The position numbers and the translations under genes are program-made. 46,052 nucleotides of DNA from Candidatus Eiseniibacteriota bacterium (GTDB lineage: Bacteria > Eisenbacteria > RBG-16-71-46 > CAIMUX01). This document shows positions 8,767-16,764 of this stretch, in pieces. Position 1 is the first letter of the stretch. The number at the start of each line of letters is the position of its first letter. The notes below the pieces were generated by a model. It was not told the DNA's origin and ran no database searches. It saw nothing but the letters and a program-made list of their open reading frames with translations. The stretch covers positions 1-46,052 of the forward strand of contig JAKQSZ010000023.1 of the NCBI GenBank assembly GCA_029569475.1. The letters run 5' to 3'.

Positions 8767-9121
8767 CTACGTCCCTTTCCTTGGTCCGAGAGCAGCTTAG
8801 CGCACCCGCGAGCCGAGGTGAAGAATGGGACTCGAAAGGCCAGGCGGTCGAATCGCGAGCCACTCGCCGGGCTCATCCCCCAAGGAGCGATCACCCAGTG
8901 GGCGATCGGCCAGGGGGCGACCGATCCGTGGGCGATCAGCCGGTGGGCGATCGACCAGGGGGCGGCCGATCCGTGGGTGATCAGCCGGTCGGCAATCGAC
9001 CAGGGGGCGACCGATCCGTGGGCGATCAGCCGGTGGGCGATCGGCCAGTGAGCCTAGGGCGGACCTTTGCTCCGGCCTGGTGTCAATACCGGCCGAAGTC
9101 TGAGGATCCACTCGGGTCCAA
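8767..9121. other. intergenic region dominated by a minisatellite
   Basis: This gap lies between the GH57 gene and the cupin operon, both on the minus strand. About 155 of its 355 bases form the 15/45-bp array at 8896-9050. The array is open in several frames and gives pentapeptide-like translations such as PVGDR/PGGDR, but no start, ribosome-binding site or non-repetitive domain supports a protein. The cupin-operon promoter should lie here or in its first 130 bases. Confidence 0.6.
8896..9050. repeat. intergenic 45-bp repeat built from 15-bp subunits
   Basis: Three 45-bp units (8896-8940, 8941-8985, 8986-9030) and a 20-bp partial copy. Each contains three related 15-mers, for example CGGTGGGCGATCGAC, CAGGGGGCGACCGAT and CCGTGGGCGATCAGC. 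Divergence between units is a few bases, so expansion looks recent. The GATC-containing words give it local inverted symmetry. Confidence 0.9.
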
Positions 9122-11716
9122 TCAGACGACACGGATGCGCAGCGTCTGGCCGAGGTCCACAAACTCCTTGACCCATTGGGCGGCGGCGGCCGGATCCTCC
9201 TGGTCCGATGTCGTCCCCGGCACACCGGCCTCACTTCGGCCGTCGCCGCCGTTGCCATCCTCGCCGCCCGTCCCGACGGTGGGGACGCCGGCGATAGCGC
9301 CCGGACCGGTTCCCTCGGAGACGCCGGAGCCAACGAGCGCGGCCTCGGCCTCGACCGGCGCCGACTCGGCCATGGCCCGCCGTTGGGGCAGGATCGAGCG
9401 CATCATCTCCCAGTACTGGTTCTGCACTCGCCGGAGATTGGGCTCCAGCGGGAGCTCGAAAGACAGCCCGGCCAGCTCCCGCAGCCGCCGCAGGTCGTCC
9501 GCGGACGGCGCTGCTTCGCGGAACTCAGCGAAACGCTGCTCCAGGCGGTGTTGCAGCGCGTAGGCCAGGCCAGGACCATCGAGGCCGATCTCCGCCTTGC
9601 GCACCTCCTCGAGCGTCCCTCGCACAGCCAGCGGATCCGGGTCGGGCGCCTCCAACGCGGTCCGGACGCGGCCGTTGAGCACGGTTTCCGCGCCGTGCAC
9701 GAGGCCCGCGGGCACGGGAGCCCCGAGGCTGCGGAGGAAGTGCATCAGCGGAGCGTAGCGGTCGTAGATCTGGCCGGCCGCCGCCCGGGCATCCTGCAGC
9801 GTTGTCGCCAGGATGGAATCGAGGACCCGCCGCTGCTCGTCGCGGAAGAGCTCGCGCACCGACCACGTCACGCCTGCAAAGGTGCGGTCCAGGATGCGGA
9901 TCACTTCCGGAACGTCTCCCCCATGGAAGGAGGCCATGGCCTCCTGGATCGCGGCGGTGAAAGCCGGTCCGTCTCCTTCAGGATCCCGCACGCCGGCCGT
10001 GACGTTGTAATCGCCGAAACGGACCGCGGCGAACTCCAGCTCCTTCGTCTCGCGCGTCACCTGGGACGTCACGGCCACCTTGCCGGCGGCCAGACGTTGC
10101 GCACCCGCCTGCGCGACCTGCAGGTCCCGGCTTTCGGTTTCGAATCCGTAAATGGCATCGCGCTCCCCGTAATCGCGGAAGGTGGAGCTGACCGCGTAGT
10201 GGATCCCCACGCGCGGCAGATCGATCCGCGCCGGCCGGACGAACCGGTCATAGATGGCGCGCCCGCCCCCGTTTTCGGGGATGTTGCTGCGGGCCCGGTC
10301 GAGCCGGTCCAGGAACGGAGCTTCCACCGACTCCGGGAAGAGCTCCTCCGCGAGTTGGATGGCGCGCCCCGCGTACTGGATGACCTGCACGGTCTCGAGG
10401 CCGGAGAGCTCGTCGAAGAACCAGCCGCAGCTCGTGTACATCAGCATGCAGTGGCGCTGCATCTCCAGGAGCTTCAGGACCCGCACGACCTCCCCTTCGC
10501 TCAAGGGGCCGGTGGCGTGTCTCTCGAAGAAGCGGGTTCGCGCCGCCTCGGAGCGGTCGAGAATGATGTCGATGTAGTCGTTGCGCGCCTCCCAGGGATC
10601 GCGCAGCCAGCGGCGCGCCTCCTCTTCGTAGCGGGGGGCGAGAAGATCCCGCAGCCAGTCGAGCGCCTCGCGCAGGGGGCCGCGCCACTCCTGGTTCCAT
10701 CCAGGCCGGCCCGCGCTGCATCCGCAGTTGCCCTTCCAGCGTTCCACGCCGTGCACGCAGCTCCAGCTGCTGTTGTCGAAGACCATGATCTGGTGCGCCG
10801 GCGGGTGCCGTTCCAGGAACTCGCCGTAGTTGGTCAGCGCTACCCCCGGGGTCTCCTGGATGATCCGCAGCGCTGCCGCCAGCGCCATGTCGCCGTGCCG
10901 GTGATGGTGGCCATAGCTCTCCCCGTCGGTGGCGATGTGAGCGAGCTGCGCCCCCTCGCGTTCGCCCGAAAACGCGGAAAGCACGCGATCGGCGAAGACC
11001 CGGCCGTCGTTGAGGAGGCCTTCGAAGGCCACGGCGCGAGAGACCGGCCCGTCATAGACGAAGACCGCGATCTTGCGCCCGGAGGGCAGGTGTTGCTCGT
11101 AGGCGACCGATGGATCGACCCGTCCGCCCGACGCGTCGCGCCAGTTCCTCTGCCGGCGGGCACGGACCTGGCTGACCTGGTTGGGCGCCACGATGGTGTA
11201 GCGGATTCCCTGTTCCGCCATGACGTCGAGGGTCTCGGCATCCACCGCGGCTTCGGGCATCCACATCCCCTCCGGATCACGGCCAAAGCGGTGGCGAAAG
11301 TCGCGAATGCCCCAGATCACCTGCGTCGTCTTGTCGAGGCGATTGGAGAGGGGCATGATCATGTGGTTGTATGCCTGGGCGATGGCATTGCCGTGCCCCG
11401 AGAACTGCTGGCGGCTCAGCCGGTCCGCCTCCACGATGGCCTCGTGCAGATGAGGGTGGCGCCAGCCGATCCAGGCGAGCACGGTCGGGCCGACGTTGAA
11501 GTTGATCTTGGAATAGTTGTTCACGATGTCGGTGATGAAGCCCTGGCCATCGAGGATCCGGGAGAAGGCGTTGGGCTCGTAGCACTCCGCCGTGATCCGT
11601 TCGTTCCAGTCGTGGTACGGGTAGGCCGAATCCTGGATCTCGATGGATTCCAGCCAGGGATTCTCCCGCGGCGGCTGGTAGAAGTGACCATGGATGCAAA
11701 CGTACTTCGAGCTCAT
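9122..11716 (-). CDS. glycoside hydrolase family 57 protein with DUF3536
   Basis: An 864-residue GH57-type enzyme of the DUF3536 group, presumably acting on alpha-glucans. It opens with HGHFYQPPRENPW (residues 9-21), the GH57 region 1 signature. GMWMPEAAVD (around residue 163) fits the nucleophile region and HIATDGESYGHHHRHGD (around 260-280) the second catalytic region. The long C-terminal part carries the DUF3536 helical region, including HCMLMYTSCGWFFDE. A Gly/Ala-rich tail precedes a final WVKEFVDLGQTLRIRVV. The ATG at 11716 follows GGAGGAG. Its substrate is likely glycogen-like storage glucan, given treY and galT nearby. Confidence 0.88.
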   Translation of the reverse strand: MSSKYVCIHGHFYQPPRENPWLESIEIQDSAYPYHDWNERITAECYEPNAFSRILDGQGFITDIVNNYSKINFNVGPTVLAWIGWRHPHLHEAIVEADRLSRQQFSGHGNAIAQAYNHMIMPLSNRLDKTTQVIWGIRDFRHRFGRDPEGMWMPEAAVDAETLDVMAEQGIRYTIVAPNQVSQVRARRQRNWRDASGGRVDPSVAYEQHLPSGRKIAVFVYDGPVSRAVAFEGLLNDGRVFADRVLSAFSGEREGAQLAHIATDGESYGHHHRHGDMALAAALRIIQETPGVALTNYGEFLERHPPAHQIMVFDNSSWSCVHGVERWKGNCGCSAGRPGWNQEWRGPLREALDWLRDLLAPRYEEEARRWLRDPWEARNDYIDIILDRSEAARTRFFERHATGPLSEGEVVRVLKLLEMQRHCMLMYTSCGWFFDELSGLETVQVIQYAGRAIQLAEELFPESVEAPFLDRLDRARSNIPENGGGRAIYDRFVRPARIDLPRVGIHYAVSSTFRDYGERDAIYGFETESRDLQVAQAGAQRLAAGKVAVTSQVTRETKELEFAAVRFGDYNVTAGVRDPEGDGPAFTAAIQEAMASFHGGDVPEVIRILDRTFAGVTWSVRELFRDEQRRVLDSILATTLQDARAAAGQIYDRYAPLMHFLRSLGAPVPAGLVHGAETVLNGRVRTALEAPDPDPLAVRGTLEEVRKAEIGLDGPGLAYALQHRLEQRFAEFREAAPSADDLRRLRELAGLSFELPLEPNLRRVQNQYWEMMRSILPQRRAMAESAPVEAEAALVGSGVSEGTGPGAIAGVPTVGTGGEDGNGGDGRSEAGVPGTTSDQEDPAAAAQWVKEFVDLGQTLRIRVV

Positions 11717-11738
11717 TTCTCCTCCGGCTGGGGGCGAC

Positions 11739-11788
11739 ATACCCAGCATGCCTTCTTCGCGGTATACCCAGCATGCCTTCTTCGCGGT
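11739..11788. repeat. exact 25-bp tandem duplication
   Basis: Two identical 25-base copies, 11739-11763 and 11764-11788, each containing CCCAGCATGCCTTCTTCG. The array begins 22 bases upstream of the GH57 start codon, so it falls in that gene's leader or promoter region. Confidence 0.9.
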
Positions 11789-12121
11789 CGGCGACGACCT
11801 TCCCGGCTTCCCGGCGTGCGCTCTTCAACGGCTCCCGACGACCTTCCGGCGTACTTCCCGGCGGCTGCGGACGACCGTCCCGTGCATCGAGGCCCGGCCT
11901 GCATTCGCCGACGCCCTCCAGGACGTGCCTTCCTCGCGGCCTCGTGCTCCTCGATCCAAGCTGTGCGTGAGTCGTTCCGGGCGCCCATCCGACCGGCGAT
12001 GATGACAATCATGGCGCATCCGTAGCTTGCGGTCGCGCCTTCCCGTCGGTTAGCTTGCCAACGGAGTTGCGATCGGGTGAGTCGGCAGCCGGTCTTGCGG
12101 AGACCCCGGCAACATCGTCAC

Positions 12122-12139
12122 GGTGCTGTAGCACCTTTT
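12122..12139 (+). terminator. small hairpin followed by TTTT upstream of the ROK gene
   Basis: GGTGC-TGTA-GCACC forms a 5-bp stem with a 4-base loop and is followed directly by four T. It sits 48 bases before the ROK start codon, so it could be a weak intrinsic terminator or attenuator. The stem is short and could be chance. Confidence 0.3.
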
Positions 12140-12187
12140 GTGCCGTGCGCCGCGAACCAGGCAAGAGTCCAACCTGTCGAGAACGAC

Positions 12188-13144
12188 ATGCGCATTGGCA
12201 TCGATGTCGGGGGCACGAAGATCGAGTCCATCCTCCTGGGCCGAGACGGCGCGGCGCTGCATCGCGAGCGGAGGGCGACGCCCCGCGACGACTACGAAGA
12301 AACGCTTGCGGTCATTGCCTCCCTGGTCCATGCGTGCGAAGCCATCGCGGGGCAAACAGGTCTTCCCGTCGGAATCGGACACCCCGGGGCGACCTCTCCG
12401 TTGACGGGTGCGATCAAGAACGCCAATTCGGTCTGGCTCAACGGCCGGCCGCTGGAGCGAGATCTGCGCGGCCTCCTCGCCCGGCCGGTACGTCTGGCGA
12501 ACGACGCCAACTGCTTCGCCCTTTCCGAGGCAACCGACGGGGCCGGCATGGGCGCACGCGTGGTTTTCGGCGTGATCATCGGCACCGGCACAGGCGGCGG
12601 CGTGGTGGTCGACGGGCGCGTGCTCATCGGAGCCAACGCCATCGGCGGCGAGTGGGGACACAATCCGCTCCCCTGGCCGCGTGCCGAAGAGATGCCGGGA
12701 CCGTCCTGCTACTGCGGCCGAAGGGGCTGTATCGAGAGCTATCTCTCCGGGCCCGGTCTCCTGCGCGATCACCTTGAGTCCATGGGCGCGGCGATCCCTC
12801 CACACCCGACAGAGCTGGAGGCCGACGCGGCCGGGGACGCGCGGGCCGCGTTGACTCCGTCGCGGATCGTGAAGGCGGCCGGTCGCGGGGACCCCGCCGC
12901 GCTCGCCACCATGGAGCGCTATCACGAACGCATGGCGCGGGCGCTGGCGACGGTCATCAACCTTCTCGATCCCGACGTGATCGTCCTCGGCGGTGGGCTG
13001 TCCAACGTGCCATCGCTCTACACCGAGGTCCCTCGTCAATGGGGCAGGTGGATCTTCTCGGATCATGTGTCGACTCGACTTGAACCACCGCGCCATGGCG
13101 ACTCCAGCGGCGTTCGGGGCGCGGCCTGGCTCAATCCGGAGTGA
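12188..13144 (+). CDS. ROK-family sugar kinase (fructokinase-like)
   Basis: This 318-residue protein is a typical ROK kinase that phosphorylates a hexose with ATP. It begins with the phosphate-binding DVGGTKIES (residues 6-14), has the catalytic-Asp region LANDANCFALSEA, the adenosine-side GTGTGGG, and the ROK zinc motif: EWGHNPLPW followed by CYCGRRGCIESYLSG (one His and three Cys). The second ROK signature with GHNPL and ALATVINLLDPDVIVLGGGL is present. This pattern resembles fructokinase/Mak or N-acetylglucosamine kinase more than glucokinase, but the substrate is not certain. There is no HTH domain, so it is not a ROK repressor. The ATG at 12188 gives the standard MRIGIDVGGTK start. Confidence 0.9.
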   Translation: MRIGIDVGGTKIESILLGRDGAALHRERRATPRDDYEETLAVIASLVHACEAIAGQTGLPVGIGHPGATSPLTGAIKNANSVWLNGRPLERDLRGLLARPVRLANDANCFALSEATDGAGMGARVVFGVIIGTGTGGGVVVDGRVLIGANAIGGEWGHNPLPWPRAEEMPGPSCYCGRRGCIESYLSGPGLLRDHLESMGAAIPPHPTELEADAAGDARAALTPSRIVKAAGRGDPAALATMERYHERMARALATVINLLDPDVIVLGGGLSNVPSLYTEVPRQWGRWIFSDHVSTRLEPPRHGDSSGVRGAAWLNPE

Positions 13145-13183
13145 GGCGGCATGGAACCCTCTCGAACGGGACCGGTGCCGCTA

Positions 13184-13502
13184 CTAGCCTCAATGCGTCA
13201 GAAACCCACGGCGCAAAACGGTGGAACCTCGCGCCATCGGACGACATCTGACGACGTGCTCGCCCTCCCCAATGCTCACATAGCGCACTGGCTATGCTCC
13301 GCTTGGTGAGGGCTGCGCGCGCCGCCAGCTGCCGCGCTCTGGCGCGAACGTGGCCCCCCGGGCTACAAGCGTCTGGCGCTGCTTGTGGTGCATGCATCCC
13401 TGGGGCTGCATGGCCACACGACGAAGCATTCGGGCGAGGCGCCCCATGCATGGACGTGGGAGCACGGCGCTGATGGGACTGCCGGCCCTTTCCGGGTCTA
13501 GG
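13184..13502. other. structured intergenic segment, possible ncRNA or repeat element
   Basis: About 320 bases between convergent ROK and carbonic anhydrase genes lack a believable protein but hold several inverted repeats. CGTCAGA (13196-13202) pairs with TCTGACG (13247-13253). GCCCTC (13262-13267) pairs with GAGGGC (13308-13313), enclosing a hairpin CATAGC-GCACTG-GCTATG (13279-13296). Further downstream GTGCATGCA faces CTGCATGGCCAC, and CCATGCATGG is palindromic. Nested pairing is unlike the neighbouring repeat arrays. The alternative is a terminator-rich spacer or a dispersed palindromic repeat. Confidence 0.35.
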
Positions 13503-13542
13503 TCTATCGGGGAGAGAGGCTCGTCCGCAGTCCCTGGAAGGA

Positions 13543-14232
13543 TCAATCCCGGTTCAGGCCGGAGTCCACCGGTTCAGAGTCCGCTCCCCCAGAGTCCACC
13601 TGGTGAAACTCCACCCGGCCGGTCTCCAAGGAATACTCCGCGCCGGCGATCACCAGCCCGTCCCGTTGGATCAGATCGTCCAGGACCTCCGACCCATGCC
13701 GGAGGCGGGCGACCGATGTCCGCACGTTTGCCGTGACCGCCTGCCGGACCAGGGATTCCTCGTCCTCGAACGACGGCGCGAAGGACGGCGACCCTGATCC
13801 CCCGGGAAGCAGCGGCTCGACCGACGGGCGGATGAACTCAACGATCGAGCGGATGTTGGCTGACCCCCCGGTTTCCGGCCTTCGCAGTTCCTCCAGGGTC
13901 GCCAGCACGGCCCCGCAGCGAGAGTGGCCCAGCACGACCACCAGCCTGGTTCCGAATCGGGCGGCCGCGAACTCGATGCTGCCGATCTGCGAAGGAGCCA
14001 CCACGTTGCCCGCCACGCGGATGACAAACAGGTCGCCCAGGCCCTGGTCGAAGATGATCTCCGCGGGCACGCGCGCGTCCGAACAGCCCAGAATGATGGC
14101 GAAGGGCTTCTGCTCGGCAGGCAGTTCGAGGATCCGCCGGCGGGACAGCCTGGACTCCGGCGCCGCCAGCCCCTTCGAGAACCGCAGGTTCCCCACGCGC
14201 AACCGCTCCAACGCTTCTCCGGCCCTGATCAC
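13543..14232 (-). CDS. beta-carbonic anhydrase
   Basis: The enzyme interconverts CO2 and bicarbonate. This 229-residue protein has the zinc ligands and catalytic pair of the beta class: Cys50-x-Asp52-x-Arg54 in GCSDARVPAE, and His103-x-x-Cys106 in GHSRCGAV. IRVAGNVV and the start IRAGEALERLRVGNLRF are also family-typical. The frame is open to 14637, but the GTG at 14232 is preferred because GAGGAG lies six bases upstream and the protein then has normal length. The C-terminus (HQVDSGGADSEPVDSGLNRD) is a short non-conserved tail. Bicarbonate from it could feed the biotin carboxylase and CarA/CarB encoded further along; that link is inference. Confidence 0.93.
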   Translation of the reverse strand: MIRAGEALERLRVGNLRFSKGLAAPESRLSRRRILELPAEQKPFAIILGCSDARVPAEIIFDQGLGDLFVIRVAGNVVAPSQIGSIEFAAARFGTRLVVVLGHSRCGAVLATLEELRRPETGGSANIRSIVEFIRPSVEPLLPGGSGSPSFAPSFEDEESLVRQAVTANVRTSVARLRHGSEVLDDLIQRDGLVIAGAEYSLETGRVEFHQVDSGGADSEPVDSGLNRD

Positions 14233-14528
14233 TGTCTGCTCCTCATCCTGGGCTTCCCTGTTGGCCTGCCCCGATCTGAAATCCCTTGGACGGTCAGACG
14301 GATGGCGACCCTGATGTCCAACCAGACAGGCGATCCTATCACTTTCGGAGCAAGGCCTTCTCCACCGCCCCCTCACCCTGTCCTCCAGGGAGAGCCCACG
14401 GGCTCCATGCTGCTTGATCTCGTGGTGGAGTGCCCTGCAGGAGTCCCGTCGCTGAGTGCCCTGCAGGTGAAGAAGTCCCGTCGCTGGGTGCCTCGCGGGC
14501 GGAGGAGTCGTCCTCGAGGGCGAAAGCC

Positions 14529-16658
14529 TCAGCGCGCCGGACCGCGCAACCAGCCCCTGACGATACCCAGTGAGGCTCCTTCGCCGCGCATCCAGCGGGG
14601 CGGACCGACCTCCCAACGAATGCCGGCCTCCACCCACGCCAACCCCAGCCCGAGGGCTACCGCGTACGGCAGCTTCTGATAAAACTCGACCGTGGAGACC
14701 GGCTCGGGCTCAACAGCCCGCCGGCGAAGTGAAGCTCCCCAATCCCGCAGAACCGTGACGCGCGCGGTCCCCGCGGCAGTCCACGGATGCAGCCGCTTCC
14801 TCCGCCAGGCGGCGTAGCTGCCGCAGAGAAGCAACGCCAACGCCGGGGCCAGGGAAGCGATGCCGAAGCGGGACCCGGCCTCCAGGACCGCCACCAGAAC
14901 ACCCGCCCCCGCCGCGAACAGCACGGCGTTCCGCGCAAGCTCGCGGGAGGCCGCCAAGGCAGCGGGAGCGAAGTCGCCGTGATTGGCAAGTGCGTCGATG
15001 ATCGCGGTGTGGACCGGTCCTTCTCCTCGCCGTAGCGATTCGAACTGGGCGGCCGCACTGTGTTTCTCCGGGAGCCGGGCCAGCAGTGGCGGGCCCCATC
15101 CATCGCCCTCCCACCGGGTGGGTGGTCCCTGGCTTTCGACGACGAAACGCGCCCCGGGTCGCCGGGACCCGCCGCTTCGTGCGGCCGGCGCAAGCATTCC
15201 CGTGGCGGATGCCGCCCGCGGCACGTCACCTGACCGGGGCCGGCGCGACGCAGGTTCGACCAGCACGGTGATCGCCCCGCGCTCCGCCAGGTCCAGCAGG
15301 GCGGCCACCAGATGCGAGAAGCGCGGCGCGCCTCGGGCCAACGCGCCAACCAGCGGCGGCGGGAGAAGTCTCGGGTCGTCCGTCGACGCGTCGGCAGCAC
15401 CGGCGCCCAGCCCGCCGTTGACGTGGCGCGCCCATTGCGCGACGCTGCGTTCGCCGTCCCTCGCCAGGCCTTCCCGTTCCCTCACACGGCGTTCCTCTTC
15501 CCTCGCGAGGAGTTCCCCTTCCCTCACGCGGCGTCCCCGTCCCCTCACGTGGCGTTCCCGAGCGCCTATGAAGGCTAGCCCACCCACGAGCATCAACCCC
15601 GCCGCAGCCAGAAAGACCGGCCGAACCCGCGCGTGCCGCTCGCGGCGCTGCTGCCACCGCGGCAGCGTGGGAGCTTTCCCCAAAGACGGCATCCAGAACG
15701 ACGGATCGTCGACCTCGACCTCGACCTCGATCTCGATACCGAAGACTTCCGGGCGAGCCCCAACCACCTCCAGACCATCCTCCAGGCTTGTCACGGGGAT
15801 GGACTCCGGCATGATCCGCGCGCGCCAGCCCGGCTGGGCCCTCTGACGCGAGACCGGCTGGGTCCCCTCCCGCTGATGCGCCTGACCCCGCTCGTGGAGA
15901 TCCGAACGGCCACGCTCGCCCGCGGCCGGATCGTCCCCTCCGGCTTCCCTGGCTCGCCGCCCCGGATCGATCTCTTCAACCGAGGCGCCGACGGCGGAGC
16001 GGACGGACCCACCGGCAAGGCGGAGGCTCACGTGCACCGAATCGATGTGATAGGGGACGGGGGCTTTCGGCAACGGGGTCCACCGCACGACCACCGCCGG
16101 CCCCGTGCCGGGCAGGGTGGCCTCATCGAAGCCGGTCTCCTCGGCCGTTGGTCCTGTTGGTCCCGGCGTGCCCGCCGGCCGATCGAGGATCTCGTAGGAG
16201 CCAGTGACCACATAGCGCAGCCACAAGGTCAGTGTCGTATCCGACACGGCCGGCAGGATCCAGAGCACGTCAGCCGCTGTCCGCCGCTGCTTGAAGCGAA
16301 TCGAGTCGGAAGCGGCGATCACCCCGATGCTGTCGCAGCGCTCGCGCGGGATCGCCCGATGAAAGCGATGGAACGGCCCCCCTCGGAACACAACTTCATA
16401 TTCCTCCCGCACGTCGAGGTCCCCGTTCTCGAGGATCCGGATGTCGCTCCTGTAGGATGAGGCGTGGTAAGCCTTGCCGGAGGATCCGGCAAGCGCCGCG
16501 CTGAACGCCGTGGTCACCCCGATCCAGAGCAAGATCACGGAAGCCAGCCAGAACCGGGACCTCGCTATGGACCGCAAAGCGAGAGCCCAGACAGCTTCGA
16601 CCGGTGACGACGGATCCGACGGCGCGTACAATGGCGAACCCGGTCCCGCGTACAACAT
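14529..16658 (-). CDS. DUF2207-domain membrane protein
   Basis: A predicted membrane protein of about 709 residues with DUF2207 architecture. An N-terminal hydrophobic helix (RFWLASVILLWIGVTTAF) is followed by an extracytoplasmic beta domain containing SYRSDIRILENGDLDVREEYEVVFRGGPFHRFHRAIPRER, then a membrane helix (VRPVFLAAAGLMLVGGLAFIGA), a cytoplasmic region with LLDLAERGAITV, and C-terminal helices near residues 590-650. Two low-complexity insertions are present: an Arg/Glu-rich region near residues 195-245 and a heptad Arg/Glu repeat after the second helix. The ATG at 16658 (AAGGA upstream) was preferred over ATGs at 16736 and 16814, which lack such a site; 16814 would also overlap the divergent gene. 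Function unknown. Confidence 0.75.
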   Translation of the reverse strand: MLYAGPGSPLYAPSDPSSPVEAVWALALRSIARSRFWLASVILLWIGVTTAFSAALAGSSGKAYHASSYRSDIRILENGDLDVREEYEVVFRGGPFHRFHRAIPRERCDSIGVIAASDSIRFKQRRTAADVLWILPAVSDTTLTLWLRYVVTGSYEILDRPAGTPGPTGPTAEETGFDEATLPGTGPAVVVRWTPLPKAPVPYHIDSVHVSLRLAGGSVRSAVGASVEEIDPGRRAREAGGDDPAAGERGRSDLHERGQAHQREGTQPVSRQRAQPGWRARIMPESIPVTSLEDGLEVVGARPEVFGIEIEVEVEVDDPSFWMPSLGKAPTLPRWQQRRERHARVRPVFLAAAGLMLVGGLAFIGARERHVRGRGRRVREGELLAREEERRVREREGLARDGERSVAQWARHVNGGLGAGAADASTDDPRLLPPPLVGALARGAPRFSHLVAALLDLAERGAITVLVEPASRRPRSGDVPRAASATGMLAPAARSGGSRRPGARFVVESQGPPTRWEGDGWGPPLLARLPEKHSAAAQFESLRRGEGPVHTAIIDALANHGDFAPAALAASRELARNAVLFAAGAGVLVAVLEAGSRFGIASLAPALALLLCGSYAAWRRKRLHPWTAAGTARVTVLRDWGASLRRRAVEPEPVSTVEFYQKLPYAVALGLGLAWVEAGIRWEVGPPRWMRGEGASLGIVRGWLRGPAR
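15450..15554 (-). repeat. 21-bp x 5 heptad repeat in the DUF2207 gene
   Basis: Five 21-bp units encode seven-residue Arg/Glu-rich heptads such as ERRVRER, ELLAREE and EGLARDG just after a membrane helix. Heptad spacing with hydrophobic V/L positions suggests a helical stalk or coiled coil on the cytoplasmic face. Confidence 0.8.
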
Positions 16659-16764
16659 CGAACCCGGTCCTTCAACGAGGACGGAGGAAAGGGAGGATCC
16701 GGTGGCGGAGCGCGAAGACCACGACAACGACAACATACGGGCATCACGATGACAGGACACGCCC

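Larger units (their letters stand above)
11717..12187. other. divergent intergenic region
   Basis: This region separates the GH57 gene (-) from the ROK kinase (+). It contains an exact 25-bp tandem duplication at 11739-11788, related CGACGACCTTCC words near 11790-11880, and a small hairpin with a T-run at 12122-12139. No supported coding frame was found. Both genes' promoters should lie here. Confidence 0.5.

Noticed and set aside
8896..9050. CRISPR-like array
   Set aside because: Units are contiguous, with no unique spacers; no cas genes are nearby.
8797..9333. Frames with pentapeptide-like PADRPRIGRPL or PVGDR repeats
   Set aside because: They only translate the 15-bp minisatellite; no non-repeat domain, start site or pentapeptide-repeat consensus (A(D/N)LXX) supports a protein.
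9176..12025. 949-residue plus-strand frame opposite the GH57 gene
   Set aside because: Antisense shadow; the minus frame has clear GH57 motifs and this one has none.
14430..14500. Direct repeats with GAGTGCCCTGCAGG and GTCCCGTCGCTG words as an insertion-sequence footprint
   Set aside because: Two imperfect copies in a 296-base gap; no transposase or terminal inverted repeats.
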